Shown in pieces: positions 55,629-63,870 of a DNA stretch of 64,000 bases (positions are counted from its first letter, which is position 1; each line of letters starts with the position of its first letter). Source of the DNA: Stutzerimonas decontaminans (GTDB taxonomy: Bacteria; Pseudomonadota; Gammaproteobacteria; Pseudomonadales; Pseudomonadaceae); NCBI RefSeq assembly GCF_000661915.1, contig NZ_CP007509.1, forward strand, positions 682,001 to 746,000, written 5' to 3'. Under the pieces are notes generated by a model. That model ran no database searches, was not told where the DNA came from, and saw nothing but the letters and a program-made list of their open reading frames with translations. The position numbers were made by a program, and so were the translations under genes.

Positions 55629-56857
55629 CGCTGGATCTGCGCCGGCGTGCGGCGCATCAGCACTTCACCATTGCGCACCGAAAGCAGGGAATGGCCCTGG
55701 GTGCGCAGCATCTCGTAATCGTCCGGCGCCGACAGCACCAGCAGATTCGCCGGACGCCCCACTTCCAGTCCGTAGCGCTCGCCCAGGTTCAGGGTGCGTG
55801 CGCTGTTGTCGGTGATCAGGTCCAGGCAGCGCTGCAGGTCCTCGTAGCCGAGCATATGGCAGATGTGCAGCCCGGCTTCGAGGATGCGCAGGATGTTGCC
55901 GTTGCCCAGTGGATACCAGGGGTCGACGATGGAATCCTGACCGAAGCAGACGTTCATCCCGGCGCGGTCGATCTCGGCCACACGGGTCAGCCCGCGACGT
56001 TTGGGATAGGTATCGAAGCGGCCCTGCAGGTGGATGCTCTCGGTCGGGCAGGAGACGAAGTTGATCTTCGACATCTTGAGCAGGCGGAACAGCTTGGAGC
56101 AGTAGGCGTTGTCGTAGGAGCCCATCGCCGTGGTGTGGCTGGCGGTGACGCGCTCACCCATCTCGCGCACCCGCGCCTCCTCGGCGAGCACTTCGAGAAA
56201 GCGTGACTGCGGGTCGTCGGTTTCGTCGCAGTGCACGTCCACCAGGCAGCCCGTGCGCTCGGCCAGGTCCATGAGGAACTTGATCGAGCTGACGCCCTGG
56301 TCGCGGGTGTTTTCGAAGTGCGGAATGCCGCCGACCACATCGGCGCCCATGGTGATCGCCTCGGTCATCAGCTCGCGACCGCCCTTGAACGACTCGATGC
56401 CCTCCTGTGGGAATGCGACGATCTGCAGGTCGATCAGGTGGCGGGTTTCCTCGCGCACCTCGATCATCGATTTGAGCGCCGACAGCGTCGGGTCGGTGAC
56501 GTCGACGTGGGTTCGCACATGCTGGATGCCGTGGTCGACCAGCATGTCGATGGTCTTCTTCGCCCGCGCCTTGGTGTCCTCGTGGGTGACCAGCGCCTTT
56601 CGCTCGCCCCAGCGCTCGATGCCTTCGAACAGCGTGCCGCTCATGTTCCAGGCTGGCTGACCGGCGGTGAGGGTGGCGTCGAGGTGAATGTGCGGCTCGA
56701 TGAAGGGCGGCACCACCAGATTGCTGGCGGCGTCGATATCGCCCTCGTTGGCTTCGGCCGGCGCCTGCTGCGCGCTGATGGAAGCGATGCGTGCGCCGTC
56801 TAGTTCGATGCGGTACAGGCCGCTGCGGCCGCGCAGGCGGGCGTTGAGGATGTTCAT
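55622..56857 (-). CDS. codA: CodA, cytosine deaminase
   Basis: Converts cytosine to uracil and ammonia; 411-aa amidohydrolase. Metal ligands H56 and H58 in EPHIHLDATL, HCDETDD and the acidic FGQDSIVDPWYPLG; TASHTTAMGSYDNAY is also typical of CodA. ATG 56857 is 13 bases after the codB stop, giving codBA as in E. coli. The uracil formed could be used by the rut operon in this window. Confidence 0.94.
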   Translation of the reverse strand: MNILNARLRGRSGLYRIELDGARIASISAQQAPAEANEGDIDAASNLVVPPFIEPHIHLDATLTAGQPAWNMSGTLFEGIERWGERKALVTHEDTKARAKKTIDMLVDHGIQHVRTHVDVTDPTLSALKSMIEVREETRHLIDLQIVAFPQEGIESFKGGRELMTEAITMGADVVGGIPHFENTRDQGVSSIKFLMDLAERTGCLVDVHCDETDDPQSRFLEVLAEEARVREMGERVTASHTTAMGSYDNAYCSKLFRLLKMSKINFVSCPTESIHLQGRFDTYPKRRGLTRVAEIDRAGMNVCFGQDSIVDPWYPLGNGNILRILEAGLHICHMLGYEDLQRCLDLITDNSARTLNLGERYGLEVGRPANLLVLSAPDDYEMLRTQGHSLLSVRNGEVLMRRTPAQIQRY

Positions 56858-56870
56858 GGTGGCTCCTTGA

Positions 56871-58148
56871 TCAGCGTGCGTCGGTTTGCGTCAGCACCGT
56901 GCGCGACAGGGCCAGGCGCTGGCCCTCATACAGCACAATATAGGCCGCGGCGGCCACCAGTATGCCGACGATGGGCGCCACCCAGGGCGAGAAATACGCG
57001 CAGGCGGCGCCCAGCACATAGGCCGCCAGGCCAAGGCTGTTGTATTTGGGTAGATGCGCCTCGGATAGCTTCGGATAGTGCCCGCGATGGCGGTAGAAGT
57101 AGTCGGCCATGATCACGCCGCCGATGGGCGGGATGATCGAACCGAGCAGGATCAGGAAGGGGATCAGCAGTTCGTACATGCCGCCGAGCGCCAGCAGCGT
57201 GCCGACGAAGGCACCGCCGAGGGTCACCAGGCGGCGACGCTCGGTGCGCAGCAGGTTGCAGCCGGCGGCGGCGAAGTTGTAGATGGTGTTGTCCTGGGTG
57301 GTCCAGAGGTTGAGGAAAAGCATCACCACTGCCGCCATCGACAGGCCCTGCAGCACCAGCACTTCGACGATGTCCGGCTGCTGGTAGACGATGGCCCCGT
57401 AGGCGCCGGCGACGATCATCAGGCCGTTGCCAATGAAGAAGCCGATCAGGCTGGCCCACACCGCGACCTTGCTGCTGCGGGCGAAGCGCGTCCAGTTGGT
57501 GGCCTGGGTCGCGCCGCTGACGAAGGTGCCGAAGATCATGGTGATCGCCATGCCGAGGGTCAGGCTGTCGCCCGGCTGTACCGCGAGCAGACCGTCCAGC
57601 CCGCCAATGTCGCGGGTGGCGGTCCACAGCGAGGCGATCAACAGGATCAGCATCGCCGGCACCGCGATACGCGAGAGCAGGTCGAGGCCCTTGTAGCCGA
57701 CGAAGGCGGTCAGGCAGAAGCCGAAACCGAACAGCACCATCAAAGGCATCGTCCAGCTTTCCGGCAACGCCAGCAGGCGCACCAGGACGATGGCGATAGT
57801 CGCCGTGCCCCAGGCGTACCAGCCGATCTGGGTGAAGCCGAGCAGGAAATCGGACAGTCGGCTACCGACCTCGCCGAAGCAGAAGCGCCCCATCAGCACC
57901 GAGTTCAGCCCGCTGCGGCAGGCGATTAGCCCGAGCGCGGCGGCATAGAGGCCGAGCAGCAGGTTGCCGATCACCGCGGCCCAGAGCATGGTCTTGAAGT
58001 CGAAGGCCAGGCCGATCTTGCCGCCGGCGAACATGGTGGCGGTGAAGAAGGTGAAGCCGAACAGCAGGATGGAAGTGGACCACAGCCCCTTGCGCGCGCC
58101 GGCAGGCACTTCGCTCAGGGGATAGTCGGTATCGCCGGGCTGTTTCAT
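56871..58148 (-). CDS. codB: CodB, cytosine permease
   Basis: A 425-aa NCS1-family inner-membrane transporter with 12 predicted helices; LSEVPAGARKGLWSTSILLFGFTFFTATMFAGGKIGLAFDFKTM at the N-terminus and TIFGTFVSGATQATNWTRFAR in the middle match cytosine permeases. First gene of codBA. A sigma-54-like promoter, a RutR-like box and a possible NtrC site lie upstream, so nitrogen control is plausible. Confidence 0.93.
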   Translation of the reverse strand: MKQPGDTDYPLSEVPAGARKGLWSTSILLFGFTFFTATMFAGGKIGLAFDFKTMLWAAVIGNLLLGLYAAALGLIACRSGLNSVLMGRFCFGEVGSRLSDFLLGFTQIGWYAWGTATIAIVLVRLLALPESWTMPLMVLFGFGFCLTAFVGYKGLDLLSRIAVPAMLILLIASLWTATRDIGGLDGLLAVQPGDSLTLGMAITMIFGTFVSGATQATNWTRFARSSKVAVWASLIGFFIGNGLMIVAGAYGAIVYQQPDIVEVLVLQGLSMAAVVMLFLNLWTTQDNTIYNFAAAGCNLLRTERRRLVTLGGAFVGTLLALGGMYELLIPFLILLGSIIPPIGGVIMADYFYRHRGHYPKLSEAHLPKYNSLGLAAYVLGAACAYFSPWVAPIVGILVAAAAYIVLYEGQRLALSRTVLTQTDAR

Positions 58149-58182
58149 GGTGGTTGCTCCGCAAGGTCAATGCAGCCCACGG

Positions 58183-58198
58183 TGCAGATGCCATGCCA
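58183..58198 (-). promoter_or_regulatory. Candidate sigma-54 (-24/-12) promoter of codBA
   Basis: Minus strand TGGCATG-N4-CTGCA, 10 of 12 consensus bases with GG-N10-GC spacing, 35 bp upstream of the codB ATG. A GCAC-N7-GCGC near-NtrC site (58283-58299) and a RutR-like box (58203-58218) lie further upstream. Confidence 0.5.
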
Positions 58199-58202
58199 TT
58201 TG

Positions 58203-58218
58203 TTGACCGATCGGCCAG
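58203..58218. promoter_or_regulatory. RutR-like box upstream of codB
   Basis: TTGACCG-AT-CGGCCAG compared with TTGACCA-NN-TGGTCAA; the left half-site TTGACC is exact and the core CCGATCGG is palindromic, 10 of 14 specified positions. It abuts the -24 element. Confidence 0.4.
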
Positions 58219-58282
58219 TTCGGCGCGCTGGCGATAACGCTGCAGCCAGCGTGATTCGTCCCGGTGCGCCGAGCTATCCGTG

Positions 58283-58299
58283 TGCACTGGGATGGCGCT
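58283..58299. promoter_or_regulatory. Near-consensus NtrC box upstream of codB
   Basis: TGCACT-N5-GGCGCT compared with TGCACC-N5-GGTGCA; one dyad base is off (GCGC for GTGC). It lies about 85 bp from the sigma-54-like element of codB. Confidence 0.4.
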
Positions 58300-58437
58300 C
58301 TAGCGCGAAGTTCCGCCAAGCGGAGCGACATTTTCTCTATCGCCACGTTCGGCTTATTCAATTGGGGCATCTTCGGCCCCCCTCTTAGGCTTTCCGACGC
58401 GCCATAAGCGCATCAGAAAATCGAAGAGGAATCACCC

Positions 58438-59976
58438 ATGTCCCGTATGACCTTCGGCTCCACGCCAGCGCGGTTTGCGCTCGGTGTTATTTCCGCGAGC
58501 CTCCTTGCGCTGTCTGCCAATGCTGCCCCGCTGACCCGCGACAATGGCGCGCCGGTCGGCAACAACCAGAATTCCCAGACCGCCGGGCCCAACGGTCCGA
58601 CCCTGCTGCAGGACGTGCAGCTGCTGCAGAAGCTGCAGCGTTTCGGTCGCGAGCGCGTGCCCGAGCGCGTCGTGCATGCCCGTGGTACCGGTGCCCATGG
58701 CGAGTTCACCGCCACCGAAGACATTTCCGACCTGACCCTGGCCAGGGTCTTCGAGAAGGGCAGCAGCACCCCGGTGTTCGTCCGCTTCTCCACCGTGGTA
58801 CACGGTCTGCATTCGCCGGAAACCCTGCGCGACCCGCGCGGCTTCGCCACCAAGTTCTACACCGCCGATGGTAACTGGGACCTGGTCGGCAACAACTTCC
58901 CGACCTTCTTCATCCGCGACGCGGTCAAGTTCCCGGACATGGTCCACTCCTTCAAGCCGGACCCGCGCACCAACCTGGATGACGACAGCCGCCGCTTCGA
59001 CTTCCTCTCGCACCACCCGGAAGCCACCCGCACCCTGACCCTGCTGTACTCCAACCAGGGCACTCCGGCCAGCTACCGGATGATGGATGGCAACGGTGTG
59101 CATGCCTACAAGTTCGTCAACGAGCAGGGTGAAACCCACTACGTGAAATTCCGCTGGAAGAGCCAGCAGGGCCTGAAGAACCTCGACCCGAAAGAGAACG
59201 AGGCGATGCAGGGCAAGGACTACAGCCACCTGAGCCGCGATCTGGTCACCGCCATCGACAACGGCGACTACCCCAAATGGGACCTCATGATCCAGGTGCT
59301 CAAGCCGGAGGATCTGGCCAGGTTCGACTTCGATCCGCTGGACGCCACCAAGATCTGGCCTGACGTGCCCGAGCGCAAGATCGGCCAGATGGTGCTGAAC
59401 AGGAACCCGGACAACATCTTCCAGGAAACCGAGCAGGTCGCCATGGCGCCGGCCAACCTGGTGCCCGGTATCGAGCCGTCCGAGGACCGTCTGCTGCAGG
59501 GCCGTCTGTTCTCCTATGCCGACACCCAGATGTACCGCATCGGTGCCAACGGCATGAGCCTGCCGATCAACCGTCCGAAGGTGCCGGTCAACAACGGCAA
59601 TCAGGACGGCCAGCTGAACGCCGGCCACACCACCACCAGCGTCAACTACCAGCCGAGCCGCCGTGAGAACCGCGAGGAAACCCCGCGCGCCGTACTCAGC
59701 AAACTGGAGCTGAGCGGCACCACCCAGCAGGCACCGATCCAGCGTCAGCAGAACTTCAAGCAGGCCGGCGATCTGTATCGCTCGTTCAGCAAGAAGGAGC
59801 AGCAAGACCTGATCAACACCCTGGGTGGCGAGCTGGCCAACGCTGACGACGAGGCCAAGCACATCCTGCTGTCGTTCTTCTACAAGGCCGACGTCAACTA
59901 CGGCGAGGGCCTGAGCAAGGTCGCCAAGGCCGACCTCAAGCGGGTCAAGGCGCTGGCCGCCGAGCTGCAGGACTAA
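58438..59976 (+). CDS. katB: KatB, periplasmic catalase
   Basis: Haem catalase of 512 aa with a signal peptide (cleavage likely after ALSANA), placing it in the periplasm as for P. aeruginosa KatB. Catalytic H80 is in RVVHARGTGAHGEF; the distal Asn is in GNNFPTFFIRD and the proximal haem Tyr in RLFSYADTQMYR. An ankyrin protein gene (ankB) follows 63 bp later, the known katB-ankB pair. I looked for an OxyR site upstream without a convincing match. Confidence 0.93.
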   Translation: MSRMTFGSTPARFALGVISASLLALSANAAPLTRDNGAPVGNNQNSQTAGPNGPTLLQDVQLLQKLQRFGRERVPERVVHARGTGAHGEFTATEDISDLTLARVFEKGSSTPVFVRFSTVVHGLHSPETLRDPRGFATKFYTADGNWDLVGNNFPTFFIRDAVKFPDMVHSFKPDPRTNLDDDSRRFDFLSHHPEATRTLTLLYSNQGTPASYRMMDGNGVHAYKFVNEQGETHYVKFRWKSQQGLKNLDPKENEAMQGKDYSHLSRDLVTAIDNGDYPKWDLMIQVLKPEDLARFDFDPLDATKIWPDVPERKIGQMVLNRNPDNIFQETEQVAMAPANLVPGIEPSEDRLLQGRLFSYADTQMYRIGANGMSLPINRPKVPVNNGNQDGQLNAGHTTTSVNYQPSRRENREETPRAVLSKLELSGTTQQAPIQRQQNFKQAGDLYRSFSKKEQQDLINTLGGELANADDEAKHILLSFFYKADVNYGEGLSKVAKADLKRVKALAAELQD

Positions 59977-59992
59977 GCAAACGGTTGCTTTT

Positions 59993-60026
59993 GACCCGGG
60001 TCGGGCGATGGCCCGGGTCTTTTTTT
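59993..60026 (+). terminator. Intrinsic terminator/attenuator between katB and ankB
   Basis: 8-bp GC-rich stem GACCCGGG (59993-60000) with CCCGGGTC (60012-60019), followed by a run of eight T. It sits 16 bp after katB and 14 bp before ankB, so ankB depends on read-through or its own promoter. Confidence 0.8.
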
Positions 60027-60039
60027 AGGTGGAGAGAAC

Positions 60040-60594
60040 ATGAAAGGTCTTTTGCTGATGGCAGCGCTGCTGTTGGGCAGCGGGGCCGCCCTGGCCGCTG
60101 ATGGCCCGCTGACGAACGCGGCGGACACGCCCGAGGCGGTGCAGCAGCAGTTGCGCGACTACTTCTTCAATGCGGCGCGCTTCGGCGATAACGAGATTCT
60201 CGACGAATTCATCCAGGCCGGTTACGACCTGAACAGCGCCGACGACAAGGGCTACACCGCCCTCATCCTGGCGGCCTACAACGGCCACAGCGAGGCGGTG
60301 GAGCGCCTGCTCGCCGCTGGTGCCGATGCCTGCTCCGAAGACAAGCGCGGTAATACGGCGCTGCTCGGTGCCATCTTCAAGGGCGAACTCGGCATCGCCA
60401 AACGCCTGCTGGCCACCGAGTGCGATCCGAATCAGCGCAATGCCGCTGGCCAGACTGCGGCGATGTACGCGGCGCTGTTCCAGCGCGAGGCATTGCTCGA
60501 GGCGCTGCGCGAGCGTGGTGCGGACCTGACAGCCGCCGATCCGCTGGGCAATAACGTGGAAAGCCTGGCGCGCGGGGAGATCCGCACCCGCTGA
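60040..60594 (+). CDS. ankB: AnkB, periplasmic ankyrin-repeat protein
   Basis: A 184-aa protein with a signal peptide (MKGLLLMAALLLGSGAALA|AD) and about four ankyrin repeats (DDKGYTALILAAYNGHSEAVERLLAAGAD is the clearest; then DKRGNTALLGAIFKGELGIAKRLL and AAGQTAAMYAALFQREALLEALRERGAD). In P. aeruginosa AnkB is needed for full KatB activity, probably as a scaffold. GGAGAGA precedes the ATG. Convergent with cynS. Confidence 0.88.
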   Translation: MKGLLLMAALLLGSGAALAADGPLTNAADTPEAVQQQLRDYFFNAARFGDNEILDEFIQAGYDLNSADDKGYTALILAAYNGHSEAVERLLAAGADACSEDKRGNTALLGAIFKGELGIAKRLLATECDPNQRNAAGQTAAMYAALFQREALLEALRERGADLTAADPLGNNVESLARGEIRTR

Positions 60595-60597
60595 CCC

Positions 60598-61047
60598 TCA
60601 GTAGCTCTTGTAGGGCAGGAACTTGCCGGACAGCACCACGTTGACGCGATCGCCCTTGGGGTCGCTCTGGCGCTGGATATCCATGGAGAAGTCGATGGCG
60701 CTCATGATGCCGTCACCGAATTCCTCGTGGATCAGCTCCTTGATGGTGGTGCCGTAGACGTTGACCAGCTCGTACCAGCGGTAGATCAGCGGGTCGCTCG
60801 GCACCGCGGTGGGCAGCGAGCCCTTGTAGGGCGCGATCTGCAGCCAGGCTACGGCCTCGTCGGAGAGTTCGAAGAGCTGCCCTAGGGTTTCGGCCTGGGC
60901 CTTGTCGAAGGCCATCTGGCCGAGGCAGCCGGCGGTGGTCCACTCCTTGGACATGCCGATGCTTTCGGCGACATGCGCCCACTTCAAGCCCTTGCGCACC
61001 TTGGCGGAGACGATCATCTGGGTGACCTGTTCACGACTGCTGATCAT
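60598..61047 (-). CDS. cynS: CynS, cyanate hydratase
   Basis: Decomposes cyanate with bicarbonate to ammonia and CO2; 149-aa decameric enzyme. The catalytic residues are present: R90, E93 and S116 (RWYELVNVYGTTIKELIHEEFGDGIMSAIDF), equivalent to E. coli R96, E99 and S122. The N-terminal helix-turn-helix-like domain is present. No cynT carbonic anhydrase or cynR regulator is adjacent. It is another route that yields ammonia in this window. The upstream gap to the next gene is short (84 bp). Confidence 0.94.
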   Translation of the reverse strand: MISSREQVTQMIVSAKVRKGLKWAHVAESIGMSKEWTTAGCLGQMAFDKAQAETLGQLFELSDEAVAWLQIAPYKGSLPTAVPSDPLIYRWYELVNVYGTTIKELIHEEFGDGIMSAIDFSMDIQRQSDPKGDRVNVVLSGKFLPYKSY

Positions 61048-61131
61048 GGCAAATCCTCATCTGGCGAATGCGAGTCAATGGCCGCACGGGCGCGGCGGGT
61101 CTCGATCGATGCAGGTTCGATGCCAGGGGTT

Positions 61132-61893
61132 TCAGTCGTATTCGGCCGCCTCGTGCTCACCGAGCAGGCGGCGTTGGCGCGGTGTGGCGGCGGCCAGCAC
61201 CTCGGGATTGAAGCTGAAGTGCAGGTAGGGCGAGAACTTCTGCGCCACCATGCGTCGGCCGTAGTGGATCTGCAGCAGGTAGCGGCTGCGCTCGGCGCTG
61301 CGGTTGCGGCTGCCCGCGTGCCAGAGGTCGCTGCGAAACAGCAGCATGTCGCCGGCCTTGCACAGCACGGGCTCGGCCGCGCGGCCGTGCCACTGGGTTT
61401 CGCCCGGCTGCGGTTTGCGCCCGGCGCGGTGGCTGCCGGGGATCACCAGGGTCGGGCAGAGGCCGGCGTCGATGTCGTCCAGGTACAGGTGCGCGGTGCA
61501 GATCTGCATCGGCACTTCGAAGGCGGGATCGGCGAGCAGGCTTTCCGGCAGCTCCATGGCCAGGTAGTCGGCATGCAGCTCGCCGCCGATAAAGCCCGGG
61601 CGGCTGCGCCAGGCGGTCTGGCCGATGATGTGGCAGTCCGCGCCGAGTGCCGCCTCGGCCAGTTCGATCACCCCCGGCAGGTCGAGAAAGCGCAGCCAGA
61701 ACGGCGAACGATTGAAGACGCACTTGTAGTGATCGTCGACCAGGCCCAGGTAATCCCAGTGGATGGGTTCGAGGCGGTCGATGGCTTCACGCAGTTCCGT
61801 GATCGTTGGCGGATCGATCACCGCAGGCAGCAGGACGAAGCCCTGTTGGTGCAGAGCGGCGAGCTGTTGGCGGGTGGTAGCGGAGTCAGGCAT
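61132..61893 (-). CDS. Phytanoyl-CoA dioxygenase-family (PhyH) 2OG-Fe(II) enzyme
   Basis: A 253-aa non-haem iron oxygenase. Iron ligands HxD in GELHADYLA (about 106-108) and the distal His in LWHAGSRNRSAERSRYLLQIHYG, with the Arg of that stretch for 2-oxoglutarate. N-terminal half includes the PhyH pattern LHQQGFVLLPAVIDPPTI. Substrate unknown; not adjacent to ectoine genes. It is upstream of cynS on the same strand and could be transcribed with it. Confidence 0.84.
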   Translation of the reverse strand: MPDSATTRQQLAALHQQGFVLLPAVIDPPTITELREAIDRLEPIHWDYLGLVDDHYKCVFNRSPFWLRFLDLPGVIELAEAALGADCHIIGQTAWRSRPGFIGGELHADYLAMELPESLLADPAFEVPMQICTAHLYLDDIDAGLCPTLVIPGSHRAGRKPQPGETQWHGRAAEPVLCKAGDMLLFRSDLWHAGSRNRSAERSRYLLQIHYGRRMVAQKFSPYLHFSFNPEVLAAATPRQRRLLGEHEAAEYD

Positions 61894-62090
61894 GGCGGCA
61901 ATCAGGAGGGTGACTATCGCTCAGCATAGGCAGCGTGGGCGCGCGTTGAAAGCCGGCTGAAAGCTTGCGGCGCTACTGTGCCGGCGCTGCTACGGCAGCC
62001 AGCTGCGTGGTCACGAGCCGCGCGACTGTCTCCTCGCTCCGGCGTACCCGGCGGCGTCGCCAGAAGCGGCGTCACCGGCGCGCACCTCGC

Positions 62091-63287
62091 TTAGTTCGAA
62101 ACCACCCGTGCGATGGCCTTGGCCAGCGCATCCAGGCGCTCGGCATCCAGTCCGGCAACGTTGGCCCGACCGCTTTCCACCAGATACACCGAATCCTCGG
62201 CGCGCAGCCGACGTACCTGCTCGGCGGTAAGGCCGGTGTAGGAGAACATCCCGCGCTGCTGGGCGATATGCGCAAAGCGCTCGGCCAGCCCGTAGGGCGT
62301 CAGCGCCTCGACCAGCCCCTGACGCAAGCTGGCGATGCGTCGGCGCATGCGCTCGACCTCGTCCTGCCAGATCTGCCGCAGCGGCTCGTCGCCGAGGATC
62401 GTCGCCACCACCGCGGCGCCGTGAGCCGGCGGTGTCGACCAGAGGTTGCGGGCCAGTGAAGCGAGCTGGCTGCGCACATCGAGCAGGCGCTCGGCATCGC
62501 TGGTGACGGCGATCAGCGCGCCGGTACGCTCGCGGTAGAGGCCGAAGTTCTTCGAGCAGGAGCTGGTGATGAGCATTTCCGGCAGCGTTTCGGCGAACAG
62601 CCGTACTGCCCAGGCGTCCTCTTCCAGTCCGTCGCCGAAGCCCTGGTAGGCGAAGTCGAACAGCGGCAGCAATTCGCGCGCGCGCACCACCTCGAGCACC
62701 CGCAGCCAGTCGTCGTGATTCAGGTCGAAGCCGGTGGGGTTGTGGCAGCAGGCGTGCAGCAGTACCACGTCACCGGGCGGCACCTGTTGCAGCGTGGCGA
62801 GCATGCCGTCGACATCGAGGCGGTTGTCGGCACCGACGTAGGGGTAGTGCTGCACGCGCAGGCCGGCGGCGGCGAACAGGGTTTCGTGGATCGGCCAGGT
62901 GGGATCGCTCAGCCAGATGCTGCGCCCTGGCAGGCATTTGGCGATGAACTCGCCGGCCAGGCGCAGCGCGCCGGTGCCGCCCGGCGCTTGGGTGCAACCG
63001 GCACGCTGCTCGCCGAGGGCAATGGCGCGGCTGCCGAGCACCTGACGCAGCAAGAGGGCGCCGAACTGCGCGTCGCCGTGACCGCCGATGTAGCTCTTGG
63101 TCTGCTCACTGTCCACCAGGCGCTGCTCGGCCAGCTTCACCGCGCGCGGGATCGGCGTCAGGCCCTGGGCGTCCTTGTATACGCCGACGCCCAGGTCGAG
63201 CTTGGCCGGGTTGGTGTCGGCGCGATACAGGTCCATCAGGCCGAGGATCGGATCGCCGGGCACGCGGGGAATCTGGCCGAAATGCAT
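62091..63287 (-). CDS. phhC: PhhC, aromatic aminotransferase
   Basis: PLP enzyme of the aspartate/aromatic aminotransferase I family, 398 aa, acting on tyrosine and phenylalanine. Start [64 protein letters not shown] and the Schiff-base lysine in SSCSKNFGLYRERTG. It overlaps the phhB stop by one base, forming phhA-phhB-phhC, the Pseudomonas phenylalanine hydroxylase operon. Confidence 0.92.
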   Translation of the reverse strand: MHFGQIPRVPGDPILGLMDLYRADTNPAKLDLGVGVYKDAQGLTPIPRAVKLAEQRLVDSEQTKSYIGGHGDAQFGALLLRQVLGSRAIALGEQRAGCTQAPGGTGALRLAGEFIAKCLPGRSIWLSDPTWPIHETLFAAAGLRVQHYPYVGADNRLDVDGMLATLQQVPPGDVVLLHACCHNPTGFDLNHDDWLRVLEVVRARELLPLFDFAYQGFGDGLEEDAWAVRLFAETLPEMLITSSCSKNFGLYRERTGALIAVTSDAERLLDVRSQLASLARNLWSTPPAHGAAVVATILGDEPLRQIWQDEVERMRRRIASLRQGLVEALTPYGLAERFAHIAQQRGMFSYTGLTAEQVRRLRAEDSVYLVESGRANVAGLDAERLDALAKAIARVVSN

Positions 63288-63643
63288 TACTTGCGGCCCT
63301 CCGCGCTGGCGGCGAGCTGGTCGGTGCGGGCGGCCATGATGAAGTCGTTGCGGTGCAGGCCGCGCATCTCGTGGCTCCACCAGGTGACGGTGACCTTGCC
63401 CCACTCGGTGAGCAGGGCGGGATGGTGGCCGACCTCCTCGGCGATGGCGCCGACTGCGTTGGTAAAGGCCAGGGCGTGGCGGAAGTTGCGGAACAGGAAG
63501 ACACGCTCCAGCTCCATGTGGTCGCCGCGCGTTTCGATGTTCCAGTCGGGGATTTCGCGGATCAGCTCGGCCAGTTCTTCATCGGATACCTTGGGCGCAT
63601 CGGCGCGGCAGGCTTCGCACTGGGCTTGGGCGAGGGCGGTCAT
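63287..63643 (-). CDS. phhB: PhhB, pterin-4a-carbinolamine dehydratase
   Basis: Recycles tetrahydropterin for phenylalanine hydroxylase; 118 aa. Active-site motif [32 protein letters not shown] contains the conserved HHP and the later H pair. Normally just downstream of phhA; here it is 222 bp from the phhA stop, separated by repeated sequence. Two cysteines near the N-terminus (CEAC) are usual in Pseudomonas homologues. Confidence 0.94.
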   Translation of the reverse strand: MTALAQAQCEACRADAPKVSDEELAELIREIPDWNIETRGDHMELERVFLFRNFRHALAFTNAVGAIAEEVGHHPALLTEWGKVTVTWWSHEMRGLHRNDFIMAARTDQLAASAEGRK

Positions 63644-63704
63644 GGTGGTGGTCCTTTTGATCTGTTGGGTGAAAGTGGTTGGGAAAGCCTAGGTGAATGG
63701 AAAG

Positions 63705-63740
63705 CGTAGGGTGGACAACGCCGCAGGCTTGTCCACGCGT
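63705..63740 (+). repeat. Dispersed 35-bp repeat, copy 1 (GTAGGGTGG type)
   Basis: CGTAGGGTGGACAACGCCGC-N2-CTTGTCCACGCG type hairpin element (plus orientation). Related copies in minus orientation follow at 63781-63815 and 63836-63870. Such GTAGGGTGGA-N-TCCAC units are widespread non-coding repeats in pseudomonads. Confidence 0.75.
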
Positions 63741-63780
63741 CGGGTGCGGCCCGCCACGCTGTCGAGAGATCGGGTCGCGG

Positions 63781-63815
63781 TCGGTGGACGAGCCTCGGCG
63801 TCATCCACCCTACGG
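63781..63815 (-). repeat. Dispersed 35-bp repeat, copy 2
   Basis: Minus-strand CGTAGGGTGGATGACGCCGAGGCTCGTCCACCG-type unit, diverged in the loop compared with copy 1 but keeping the GTAGGGTGGA start and TCCAC end. Confidence 0.7.
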
Positions 63816-63835
63816 CTTATTGGCAGCCGAACCGG

Positions 63836-63870
63836 CGCGTGGAAAACGCTTTGCGGTTTTCCACCCTACG
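63836..63870 (-). repeat. Dispersed 35-bp repeat, copy 3, supplying the phhA stop codon
   Basis: Minus-strand CGTAGGGTGGAAAACCGCAA...TTTTCCACGCG. The TAG at 63866-63868 in its GTAGGG start is the stop codon of phhA, so the repeat begins inside the gene end. Confidence 0.75.

Noticed and set aside
58149..58437. Search for an OxyR site upstream of katB
   Set aside because: No ATAG-N7-CTAT-N7-ATAG-N7-CTAT arrangement found; only scattered CTAT/ATAG fragments.
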